A DNA stretch of 64,000 nt from Candidatus Sulfopaludibacter sp. (lineage in GTDB: Bacteria; Acidobacteriota; Terriglobia; Bryobacterales; Bryobacteraceae). The stretch covers positions 1 through 64,000 of the forward strand of contig JARLGM010000007.1 of assembly GCA_031292755.1 (NCBI GenBank), in the 5' to 3' direction. Made by a program: the position numbers and the translations under genes. The stretch's first letter is position 1. Every line of letters begins with the position of its first letter. Shown in pieces: positions 17,125 to 25,900 of the stretch. The notes under the pieces were generated by a model that saw nothing but the letters and a program-made list of their open reading frames with translations, was not told the origin of the DNA and made no database searches.

Positions 17125-17644
17125 CGATCACCGACGCCTGGCGATTCTCCCAGGCCAACTGCAATTTCACCTTGCCGCTGCCTGCGTTCGAAAGGGTGTA
17201 CTTCAACTGCTCCACCAGCGCCGGCGGTTTGGCCATGGTCATCTTGACGCGGCCCAAGTCCTGCTTGGCATCGTACTCCAACCCGGATTGGCCAGTCTGC
17301 TTATTGACGATCAGTTCCCAACTCTCGGGATTCGCCAGGTTGACGAACAGCGAGTAGTCGCCCTTGGGAACATTCAGCGCTCCGATTTGCAGATCGGCAT
17401 CGGTGTGCAACTCCGTGGCTGCATTGGCTCCGGCGCGCCACACGGGATAATTCTGGTCGCCGCCGATGGTGCCATCCTTGCCGAAAAGCTTGCCCACGCG
17501 GCCGTTTACCGCGGGCGATGAGTACTTGATGCCGATGGTTTTGCCGTTGACGGTAATCGATTCGCTCTGGCCGGTTTTCGTTGCAGCGAAGGCCAGGCTG
17601 GCGGCAGCGGCCAGAACTCCGGCCCAGATCAATTGTGATTTCAC
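17111..17644 (-). CDS. DUF2911 family exported protein
   Basis: A 177-residue protein with a Sec signal peptide (SQLIWAGVLAAAASLAFA) followed by a DUF2911 domain: ITVNGKTIGIKYSSPAVNGR, YPVWRAGANAATELHTDADL and GDYSLFVNLANPESWELIVNK are its characteristic blocks. Members are periplasmic beta-rich proteins of unknown function, common in Bacteroidota and Acidobacteria. It lies 12 bp after the metallopeptidase gene and converges with the decarboxylase gene, overlapping it by 14 bp. Confidence 0.88.
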   Translation of the reverse strand: MKSQLIWAGVLAAAASLAFAATKTGQSESITVNGKTIGIKYSSPAVNGRVGKLFGKDGTIGGDQNYPVWRAGANAATELHTDADLQIGALNVPKGDYSLFVNLANPESWELIVNKQTGQSGLEYDAKQDLGRVKMTMAKPPALVEQLKYTLSNAGSGKVKLQLAWENRQASVIATVK

Positions 17645-17656
17645 GTTGAATTCCTC

Positions 17657-18040
17657 TCACAAAGGATAACGCCGCTTTCGTTCCGCCGCGCGGACCTGGA
17701 GTTCGTTCATGCCGAAGTAGTGGGCCACCTCGTGCCAGACCGTGTCCTCCACCAGTTTGGCGCAGTGCTCGACGCTGGTGGCCAGGCGTTCATGCGGACC
17801 TTGAAAAATGGTGATCCGGTCGGGCATGGCGAAGCTGTCGAATACGCTGCGTTGGGTGAGCGGGCGCCCTTCGTAGAGCCCCAGCAGGGTACTGCCTTTG
17901 GGCACGCGGCCGCGAGCGAGTTGCGCGCCGGTAGGTTCGGGTTCCACGATCAGCGCCACGTTTTTCATGCGCCGCCGGAAGCGCTGGGGAATGCGGGCGT
18001 AGGCGGCTTCCACCAGGCGATCGAATTCGGCCGTCTGCAT
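17657..18040 (-). CDS. Small zincin-like metallopeptidase family protein (PF06262 type)
   Basis: A 127-residue protein with the zinc-binding HExxH motif (WHEVAHYFGMNE) near its C-terminus, the layout of the compact 'metallopeptidase family' (minimal zincin) proteins of about 120-130 residues. The conserved LGLYEGRPLTQRS and ITIFQGP blocks fit as well. No signal peptide, so cytoplasmic. Substrate unknown. It is divergent from the MiaE-like gene with only 36 bp between the two starts. Confidence 0.88.
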   Translation of the reverse strand: MQTAEFDRLVEAAYARIPQRFRRRMKNVALIVEPEPTGAQLARGRVPKGSTLLGLYEGRPLTQRSVFDSFAMPDRITIFQGPHERLATSVEHCAKLVEDTVWHEVAHYFGMNELQVRAAERKRRYPL

Positions 18041-18076
18041 AGGGCTAATTTCATTCTATTGCGCTACTTTGAAAGG

Positions 18077-18697
18077 ATGGATTCGCTGCCGCTGCACTCC
18101 CGCACGCCCATCGAGTGGGCGCACGCCGTGCTGGCCGATCCCATCCGGCTGCTGATCGATCACGCCTTTCTGGAAAAGAAAGCCGCCAACAACGCACTGG
18201 AGTTGATGACCCGCTGGCCGAACGACTGGCTGGACGGATGGGTCGAAACCATGACCGGCGTGGCGCGCGACGAAGCGGCCCACCTGGCGCAAGTGACGCG
18301 CATCCTGATGCGGCGCGGGGCGCGGCTGGAAAGGGTTCACAAGAATCCTTACGCCAACGCGCTGCGCCTGCTGGTGCGCAAGGGCGACCCGGCGGAGATT
18401 CTGGACCGTCTGCTGGTTTCGGCACTGATCGAACTGCGCTCCTGCGAACGGTTCGAGGTGCTGGCGGCGGCATCCGGCGATGCCGAACTCGGAAATTTTT
18501 ACCAGGCGCTTTACGGTTCTGAACTGGGGCACTATCGGGTTTTCCTGAGGCTGGCCCGGAAGTTTACCGAGAAGAGCGCTCTGGAGGCCCGCTGGCAGCA
18601 GTTGCTGGCGGCGGAGTCGCGCATCCTGGCGCAGCAGGAAGCCGGCCCGCGCATTCATTCCGGATGGCCTGGAGCTACGGCTTCGCCTGGGACTTGA
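18077..18697 (+). CDS. miaE: MiaE-like tRNA-(ms2io6A37) hydroxylase
   Basis: A 206-residue ferritin-like diiron protein. The helical bundle carries the expected carboxylate/His ligands (DHAFLEKKAANNALELM; ARDEAAHLAQV; SALIELRSCERFEVLA; SELGHYRVFLRLA), matching the MiaE fold that hydroxylates the isopentenyl group of 2-methylthio-N6-isopentenyladenosine at tRNA position 37. The ATG at 18077 is chosen since the upstream frame lies antisense to the metallopeptidase gene. A TACTTT sequence ends 6 nt before this ATG, a weak hint of a leaderless transcript. It overlaps the convergent esterase gene by 23 bp. Confidence 0.88.
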   Translation: MDSLPLHSRTPIEWAHAVLADPIRLLIDHAFLEKKAANNALELMTRWPNDWLDGWVETMTGVARDEAAHLAQVTRILMRRGARLERVHKNPYANALRLLVRKGDPAEILDRLLVSALIELRSCERFEVLAAASGDAELGNFYQALYGSELGHYRVFLRLARKFTEKSALEARWQQLLAAESRILAQQEAGPRIHSGWPGATASPGT

Positions 18698-20123
18698 AAA
18701 AGTCCAGCATGGGACCCATTTGCGGCGCAGCTACACTGGTGTGGCTCCCGCCCGGAACTTCCACATAGACGATGTGCGCGCCGGACTTCCTGGCCGCCTC
18801 CACCATGGTGCGCGATTGCGTCACCGGGACGGTGCGGTCATCGTCGCCGTGGACCACGTATTCCGGAATCCGGCTGATTTTCGCCATATTCGCGGGGTTG
18901 CCGCCGCCGGAGATGGGGCCGAGCGCGGCGAAGACATCGGGATGGTCCATGGCCACGCTCCAGGTGCCGAACCCGCCCATGGAGTGGCCCATCAGATAAA
19001 TGCGCTGGCCGTCGATTTGGTAATCGCGCCGCACCTCGGCCAGCACGGCCATCACGTCCTGCTCGGCGGCGCCGCGGTACATGGAAGCGGTGTCGCGCCC
19101 TTTGGGGCAGACTACGGCGAAGCCCACGCGCGCGGCTTCGCGTTTGAGGGTGCCGCCGTAGCTATCGAACATACTGTTCTCATCGCCGCCCATGCCGTGC
19201 AGGGCCACGACCAGGGGAACCGGTTTACTCCCGTCGTAGGATTCCGGGATGAAGAGGCGATAGGGCTGGAGCTGCTGGTCCACAGAGGAGCGATAGGCCT
19301 TGCGCATATCGCCGCGCCGGTGGGCGAACGGGTCGCGGCCGGCATCCAGGTCGTCCAGGATCGCGTTGGCGGCGGCAAATTCGCTGCGCCAGTGGAGACG
19401 CGTAGGATCGATTTCGCCGGCATCCGCGCGGTCGTAGAGGGTCAGGGCGTATTCCGCGGACTGGAGCGCCGGTCCGTTCTGCTTCACGAGTTTCGCTACC
19501 CGGGCGTGCAGTTGTTGCACGTCTTTGGCAAGCGCTTCTACGTGGAGCGGCATGGACTTCACGAAGGCTGCCGAAGCCGGGCCCGGCGTGAGCCGCACTT
19601 CCACCTTATAATCGCCGGCCGCGGTTTCCGGGACCTTGGCGGCGATGCGCAAGGGCAGTGCGGCCGGATCGACCGCCACAGCCGAGCCCAAACTCAGCGG
19701 CCCAGCTTCTTTTCCCGCCGGCACCAAAAACGCAGCGGCGCTCAGTCGCACTCCCTCAGCGGGCGGCGTGCCGTATAGCGGCGAAAGAGTCACGACGACC
19801 TGGTTACCGGGCTCGACCAGGGAATGCGCGGCGTGGGCCTGGAGCGCCGACGCCAGTTCCAGCAGCGGCGTCCACGAGGCGCCCCGCATGACGGCAAGGC
19901 CGTGGTAGTAATCCCGCAGCGCCTCGCCGTACTTTCCGGCCTGGCTGGCCTGTTGCGCCTGCCGGCCCAGTTCGTCAGCCTGACGGCGCTGGCTTTCACT
20001 CAGCGGCAGGGTGGACTTCTGGGTGTTGTAGGTAACCGAGGTGCGGAGCGCCAGACTGGCATCCTGACCGTAAAGCGCCAGGCCCCAGACCAGCAGCAGC
20101 GGACGAGCAGCACGAATAATCAT
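18675..20123 (-). CDS. Exported alpha/beta hydrolase (PHB depolymerase/feruloyl esterase-like)
   Basis: A 482-residue protein; ATG 20123 opens a signal peptide (IIRAARPLLLVWGLALYG), and TTG 20132 is a weaker alternative. About 270 residues of helix-rich, TPR-like and beta-sandwich sequence precede the esterase domain. The domain has the oxyanion segment VVALHGMGGDENSMF, the nucleophile in MGHSMGGFG, Asp in VVHGDDDRTVP and His in GGSHTSV. This is the layout of secreted esterases of the PHB depolymerase/Esterase D group. The substrate is unknown. The gene is transcribed towards miaE. Confidence 0.88.
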   Translation of the reverse strand: MIIRAARPLLLVWGLALYGQDASLALRTSVTYNTQKSTLPLSESQRRQADELGRQAQQASQAGKYGEALRDYYHGLAVMRGASWTPLLELASALQAHAAHSLVEPGNQVVVTLSPLYGTPPAEGVRLSAAAFLVPAGKEAGPLSLGSAVAVDPAALPLRIAAKVPETAAGDYKVEVRLTPGPASAAFVKSMPLHVEALAKDVQQLHARVAKLVKQNGPALQSAEYALTLYDRADAGEIDPTRLHWRSEFAAANAILDDLDAGRDPFAHRRGDMRKAYRSSVDQQLQPYRLFIPESYDGSKPVPLVVALHGMGGDENSMFDSYGGTLKREAARVGFAVVCPKGRDTASMYRGAAEQDVMAVLAEVRRDYQIDGQRIYLMGHSMGGFGTWSVAMDHPDVFAALGPISGGGNPANMAKISRIPEYVVHGDDDRTVPVTQSRTMVEAARKSGAHIVYVEVPGGSHTSVAAPQMGPMLDFFKSQAKP

Positions 20124-20225
20124 GAATTTCAATTATCGCGCTACGGTGACAAGACCGCTCCCTGACGGTCTCGGAACACCGCCAAACGCCGTCGCCCGGT
20201 TTTCGCGAAAGCTCAATAGCCGGTT

Positions 20226-20900
20226 TCAGGCCGCGCGAACGGCGGACTCGCGCAATGCATCGCAATACAGCACGATGTTCTTTCGTGTATAAAGCACATA
20301 CCCTTCGCGGCGCAGGCGGTTCATATAGTGCGTCACGATTTCGCGCGACGTTCCCACGTACTGCGCCAGGGTTTCGTGCGTGAGCGGAAGCATGCGAATG
20401 CCGCCATCGTCCTGACGTTCGCCCATGCGATCCGCGAACCGGATCAGCGAGCGCGAAAGACGCTGCCCGATATCCTCGGTGGAGAAGCTCTGGACGCGCC
20501 GCACGAAATCCAGCGAGCGCTGTCCCAGCATCTGGACCATGGCTACGGCCAGGCGGGGCCGCTTTTCCATGATCTCCTCGATCTGCGCGGAACCCCACAT
20601 CATGATCCGCGTTTCTTCTATCGCCACGGCCTGCTCAGCGCGGTGCGGCAGGTTCAGGAAGGCGCTCTCCCCGAAGAATTCGTCCGGTCGATAAATATCG
20701 ACCAGCGTCGGTTTCCCTTCATCGGAAACGCGCAGGATCTTCACCTTGCCCGAGATTACCAGACAGAACTTGTCGGCTGGCTCGTCCTGAGTGTAGATGA
20801 TCGTGCCTTTACGATAGGTCGCAATCGTGGAACACGGCAGATAAGCCAACGGATCTTCAAACGACTCTTGAGCGGGCACCGTTGAGGCCATTGTCGCCAT
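20226..20900 (-). CDS. Crp/Fnr-family transcriptional regulator
   Basis: A 224-residue regulator with an N-terminal cyclic-nucleotide-binding-like domain (GTIIYTQDEPADKFCLVISG; RPDEFFGESAFLNLPHRAEQA, the phosphate-binding cassette) and a C-terminal winged helix (LTHETLAQYVGTSREIVTHYMNRLRREGYV). No Cys cluster of the FNR type is present, so cAMP-like or other ligand sensing is more likely. The ATG at 20900 has GGAGG 12-16 nt upstream (GGGGAGGAAATTACCG before ATG); the longer frame to 20975 has no such site. The gene faces away from the TetR gene. Confidence 0.9.
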   Translation of the reverse strand: MATMASTVPAQESFEDPLAYLPCSTIATYRKGTIIYTQDEPADKFCLVISGKVKILRVSDEGKPTLVDIYRPDEFFGESAFLNLPHRAEQAVAIEETRIMMWGSAQIEEIMEKRPRLAVAMVQMLGQRSLDFVRRVQSFSTEDIGQRLSRSLIRFADRMGERQDDGGIRMLPLTHETLAQYVGTSREIVTHYMNRLRREGYVLYTRKNIVLYCDALRESAVRAA

Positions 20901-20985
20901 CGGTAATTTCCTCCCCAATGAGATAACTCGGGTACCTCCGTAGCAGGTCGCGCGCCACGGTTCACAGGAATACATTCGATTGCGC

Positions 20986-21015
20986 TTGACAGGAAAGTAA
21001 GTACTTACTTACAAT
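20986..21015 (+). promoter_or_regulatory. Promoter of the TetR/RND efflux operon with an overlapping operator
   Basis: TTGACA (20986-20991) and TACAAT (21010-21015) are 18 bp apart. The spacer and first -10 base are filled by a perfect 16-bp palindrome at 20995-21010 (AAGTAAGTACTTACTT), a typical TetR-family operator size and place. A bound repressor would block RNA polymerase, so the TetR gene that follows is expected to repress itself and the pump. The -10 box ends 6 nt before the ATG, giving a leaderless transcript. Confidence 0.8.
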
Positions 21016-21021
21016 ATTTCC

Positions 21022-21666
21022 ATGTCCCCCCGCAAATCCGCACCGGCCCGGCTGCATGCCGGGGAACGGCGCGAGCAGTTGCTCGAAACCGCCCTGGATC
21101 TGTTTTCCCGCAAGGGCTTCAAAGGCACCACGACCAAGGAGATCGCCGCCGCCGCGGGGGTCACCGAAGCCATCGTTTTTCGGCACTTCCCCTCTAAGCA
21201 GGCGCTCTACCAGGCGGTGCTGGACAACAGTCACGAATCGGCCGAGATGCAGGAGTGGCTGGCGAAATCCCGCGCCTGCATGGACAACAATGACGATGCC
21301 GGGCTGCTGCGCGCGATCGCTCTCAAGATTCTACAGGACTACCGGCGCGATGCCCGCTTGCAGCGCCTGCTGCTGTTCGCCGCGCTGGAGGGTCACGAGC
21401 ACGGGTTGGCGCACCATCGTCAAATTTCCATTCCGCTGTACGAACTTCTATGCCAATACGTAGAGCGGCGCAAGAGCGAAGGAAAGCTGGTGGATTACGA
21501 CAGCGGCATGATTTTGGTGGCGATTGCGGGCATGGCGACTCACTTCGCCACCATGACGCAAATGTTCGGGTTCGCGTGCAATGTGCCGGACGAGCAGGTG
21601 GCCGATATTTTCACATCCATCATGATGAACGGAATTCATGCGAAGAAAGAACGAGTTCGGAAATGA
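21022..21666 (+). CDS. TetR-family repressor of the RND efflux operon
   Basis: A 214-residue regulator. The N-terminal helix-turn-helix is classical (RREQLLETALDLFSRKGFKG, then EIAAAAGVTEAIVFRHFPSK, then KQALYQAVLD), and the C-terminal ligand domain is helical. No Shine-Dalgarno sequence precedes the ATG; the -10 box ends 6 nt upstream, so translation from a leaderless mRNA is likely. Its stop overlaps the adaptor gene's start (ATGA). A palindromic operator lies in its own promoter, which supports autoregulation and control of the efflux genes behind it. Confidence 0.92.
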   Translation: MSPRKSAPARLHAGERREQLLETALDLFSRKGFKGTTTKEIAAAAGVTEAIVFRHFPSKQALYQAVLDNSHESAEMQEWLAKSRACMDNNDDAGLLRAIALKILQDYRRDARLQRLLLFAALEGHEHGLAHHRQISIPLYELLCQYVERRKSEGKLVDYDSGMILVAIAGMATHFATMTQMFGFACNVPDEQVADIFTSIMMNGIHAKKERVRK

Positions 21667-22940
21667 ACAAGACCATTCTGGCATCGCTGGCGATTAGCGC
21701 CCTTTTCCTGGCCGGCTGCGGCAAGAATGAGACCGCGTCCGCCTCACAAGCCGTTCCAAAAAGACTCACTGTGACGACCAGCCAGGCCGTTACCCGCACC
21801 GTGCCGGCGTCCTTCGAGGAAACCGGCACGTTCAATCCCGATGAAACTTCGGATATCGCCCCGCCGGTGGCCGGACGTGTGGTGGCCACACCGGTGAACG
21901 TGGGCGATTTCGTGAAAGAAGGGCAGGCGATCTGCGAACTGGATCATCGCGACGCACAGTTGCGGCTGGACCAGGCCAAGGCGCAACTCACCGAAGCGAC
22001 CGCTGCGCTGCGGCAGATGCAATCGCGCATCGGGTGGAACGGTCAGGCGCAATTCGATGCCGGCGCGGTTCCCGAAGCGGCGGCGGCGCGGGCCAATTAC
22101 GAATCGGCGCAGGCGCAGGCGCGCCTGGCGGCAGCCGACGCGAAGCGGTACGAAAACCTGGTGGCCACCGGAGACGTCTCGCGCAGCGCTTATGAGAAGG
22201 CCCGCACCGCGCAGGAGACCGCCGAGGCGCAGGCCAATGCCGCGCGCCAGCAGTACGAGGCGGCGCTGAACGTGGCGCGCCAGAGTCATGCCGCGATGGA
22301 AACCTCGCAGGCTTCGCTGGATGCGGTGCGGTCGCAACTGGCGCAGGCCGAAAAGGCGCTGGCCGATACCACCATCCGCGCGCCCTACGATGGTTACATT
22401 ACGGCCCGGCCGGTGGCCGCGGGCGTCTATGTGGCGCTCACCAGTAAGATCGCCACCATTGTCCGGATCGGCATTCTGAAACTGCAATTGCAGACACCGG
22501 AGCAGCGCGCCTCACAGGTCAAGCTGGGAATGCCGGTGGTGGCTCGCGTGGCGGCATTCCCGGGACGCGAATTCAACGGCAGGGTCACCGCCGTGAACCC
22601 TTCGGTGGACCCCGGGTCGCGCATTTTCATTCTGGAAGCGCGATTTGAAAACTCCGGCGCGCAGCTTCGCCCGGGGATGTTTGCCACCGCGCACGTGCTG
22701 ATGCCGGGCGGCGAAAATGCCGTCTTCGTGCCGCGCAGCGCGGTGATTCGGGACAAGACCACGGATTCCTACCAGCTCTTCATTATCGAGAACGGCACGG
22801 CACGGCTGCGGGTGGTGGTTCTGGGCGATGCGGACGGCGACCTGGTTCGCATTACCAGCGGCCTCGCCGGCGGCGAAAGGGTCGCCGTCGCCCACCAGGG
22901 CGATCTGTTCGACGGCGCGGCGGTGGAGGTCAAGGGCTGA
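21663..22940 (+). CDS. RND efflux periplasmic adaptor (membrane fusion protein), lipoprotein
   Basis: A 425-residue protein starting with ATG 21663, 4 bp inside the TetR gene. The lipobox LFLAGC places the lipidated Cys at about residue 19. A biotinyl-lipoyl half (VAGRVVATPVNVGDFVKEGQ), a long coiled-coil hairpin (about residues 95-225, Ala/Gln/Arg-rich), the second lipoyl half (TIRAPYDGYITARPV) and a beta-barrel domain follow. This is the HlyD/AcrA-type adaptor that links the inner-membrane RND pump to the outer-membrane channel. Both partners are encoded next to it as one fused protein. Confidence 0.93.
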   Translation: MNKTILASLAISALFLAGCGKNETASASQAVPKRLTVTTSQAVTRTVPASFEETGTFNPDETSDIAPPVAGRVVATPVNVGDFVKEGQAICELDHRDAQLRLDQAKAQLTEATAALRQMQSRIGWNGQAQFDAGAVPEAAAARANYESAQAQARLAAADAKRYENLVATGDVSRSAYEKARTAQETAEAQANAARQQYEAALNVARQSHAAMETSQASLDAVRSQLAQAEKALADTTIRAPYDGYITARPVAAGVYVALTSKIATIVRIGILKLQLQTPEQRASQVKLGMPVVARVAAFPGREFNGRVTAVNPSVDPGSRIFILEARFENSGAQLRPGMFATAHVLMPGGENAVFVPRSAVIRDKTTDSYQLFIIENGTARLRVVVLGDADGDLVRITSGLAGGERVAVAHQGDLFDGAAVEVKG

Positions 22941-22941
22941 C

Positions 22942-25900
22942 ATGCACGCGCTAGCTCAACTTTGCGTCCGGAGGCCGGTGTTTGCCACCATGCTCATTCT
23001 TTCGCTCATGGTGGTGGGCATCTTCTCTTATTTCAGCCTGGGTGTGGATCTGTTTCCCAAGGTGGATATTCCGACCGTGCTGGTGACCATCGCCAACCCC
23101 GGAGCATCGCCCGAGGAGATCGAAACCGAAATTACCAAGAAGGTGGAGGACACGGTCAACACCATCAGCCAGGTGGATGAAGTCCGCTCGACCTCTTCCG
23201 AAGGCCAGAGCCTGGTCATCATCACGTTTCTGCTCTCGAAGAATGGCGACGTGGCGGCGCAGGAGGTGCAGAACAAGGTCAATTTGATTGTTCCGCAGCT
23301 TCCGCAGACCGCCAAGCAGCCGGTGATCCAGAAGTTCGATCCCGATGCCGCGCCCATTCTGCAAGTGGCCGTCTCCGCGCCGCGCTCTCTGCGCGATGTG
23401 ACCCTGATCGCCGACAAGCAGATCAAACAGAAGCTGGAGAACTCCAAGGGTGTCGGCGAGATCACCATTCTGGGCGGGGCGCGCCGCGAGATCCATGTGC
23501 TGGTGGATCCGGACCGGCTGCGTTCGTACAACCTGACCATCAACGACGTGTTCAATGCGCTGCGGTCGCAGAATCTGGAACTGCCCGGCGGCAATCTGAA
23601 CGCGGGTGCGAAAGAATTCACGGTCCGCACCACCGGCCGCGTCACCGACTCTGCACAGTTCAACCAGATCACGGTGGCAACGCGCAATGGCTATGTGGTG
23701 AAGGTCCGCGACATCGGCTATGCGGAAGACAGTTACGAAGAGCCGCGCAGCGCCGCGCGTCTGAACGGCGTGCCGGCGGTGACGCTGGTGGTGGCCAAGC
23801 AGTCGGGCGAAAACACGGTAGCCACGGCCGACGAAGTGAAGCAGCGGCTCACGGAGATTTCCGCGACGCTGCCGCGCGACGTGCGCACGCAGGTGATCAG
23901 CGACCAGAGCGTGTTCATTAAAGCCGCGGTAGAGAACATCAAGCGGCACCTGATTGAAGGCAGCTTCTTCGCCGCCATCATTATTTTCCTGTTCCTGGCC
24001 AACATCCGCACCACCCTGATTGCGGCTATCGCCATTCCCACTTCGATCATCTCCACCTTTGCGCTGATGGCGGCGATGGGGTTCACGCTCAACCAGATCA
24101 CCATGCTGGCGCTGACCCTGATGGTGGGAATCGTCATCGACGACGCCATCATCGTACTGGAAAATATTTATCGCTTCGTCGAAGAGAAGAACATGCCACC
24201 CTTCGAGGCGGCGATCAGCGGCACCAAAGAAATCGGACTGGCGGTGATGGCCACAACGCTGTCGCTGCTGGCGGTGTTTCTGCCGGTGGGCTTTATGGGC
24301 GGAATCGTGGGCCGCTTTATGAGCTCGTTCGGCTTCACTTCGTCCTTCGCCATTGCGGTGTCGCTGCTGGTTTCATTTACCCTGACGCCCATGCTCTGCT
24401 CGCGCTTCATCAAGCCTCCGAAGCACGCCGCCGGAGAGCACAGCTCCAAGGAATCGGTGATCTTCAAGTTCCTGGATACGCATTACACCAGCATGTTGAA
24501 GTGGTCCATGGCGCATCGCAAGACGGTGGTGGCGATCAGCGTGGGGATGATTATTTCGATCGTGCCGCTGTTCGCGTTTGTAGGCAAGAATTTCCTGCCG
24601 CAGGACGATCAGTCGCAATACAACGTCCTGATCCGGACGCCGGAGGGCAGTTCGCTGGCGGCAACCACCAACTTGGCGGAACGGATCGCGCAGGATATCC
24701 GCGCGCTGCCGGGCGTGCAGGACACGCTGATGACGGCGGGCGGAAGCGCGGATAAGAGCGTGAACAACGCCAGCATTTACGTGAAGCTCACCGATATCGA
24801 CCGGCGCCAGGTTTCGCAACTGCAGCTCATGCAGCGCACACGCGACCTGATGAAGAAGTATCCGCCGGAGATTCATACCGGCGTCGAGCTGGTGAGCACG
24901 GTGGGCGGCAACCAGAGCAATGCGGACGTCCAATACTACATCGAGGGTCCGGACCTGGCCAAGCTGGCGCAATACTCCGACAAGCTGCTGGCGAAAATGC
25001 GCACGATTTCCGGCTTGACCGATACCGATTCCACCCTGCGCAGCGGAAAACCGGAAGTGCGGCTGGAGATCGACCGGCCGCGCGCCGCGGACCTGGGCGT
25101 CTCCGTGATGGATATCGAAGGCGCGCTGAATACGCTGGTGGCGGGCCAGACGGCCTCCACCTTCAATGCCGGAGAAGATCAATACGACGTGGTGGTGCGC
25201 GCGCAGGAGCGGTTCCGCGGCGGCCCCGAAGGGCTGGCCAAGATGACGGTCCCTTCTTCGAAGGTGGGGTCGGTGCAACTGGATGAAGTGGTGAAAATCG
25301 TGCCCGGCACCGGGCCTTCGTCCATCAACCGCATCAACCGGCAGCGGCAGGTGACGCTCACTGGAAACGTGTTACCCGGCGGATCGCAGGCGGCCATCCT
25401 GGGGCAGTTGAACCAGTTTTCGCAGGAGCTTGGCATGGATGCGGATTACCGTTCCGGGCTGACAGGCGGATCGAAGGAACTGGCGCGCACCGGCTACTAC
25501 TTCGTGCTGGCGTTCTCGCTGACCTTCATCTTTATGTATATCGTGCTGGCGGCGCAGTTCGAATCGTTCATTCATCCGATCACGATTCTGATCACACTGC
25601 CTCTGGCGGTGCCGTTCGGGATTGTGTCCCTGCTGCTAACGCACCAGACGGTCAACATCTTTTCCGGCCTGGGCCTGCTGCTGCTGTTCGGCATCGTGAA
25701 GAAGAATGCCATCCTGCAAATCGACCACACCAACGGGTTGCGCGAGGCGGGCCTGAACCGGTACGACGCCATCATTCAGGCGAATCGCGACCGGTTGAGG
25801 CCCATCCTGATGACGACGATTGCGCTGGTGGCCGGCATGGCGCCGCTGGTGATTTCGCGCGGCACGGGCGCGGCCACCAACCGGTCGATCGGCGTGCTGG

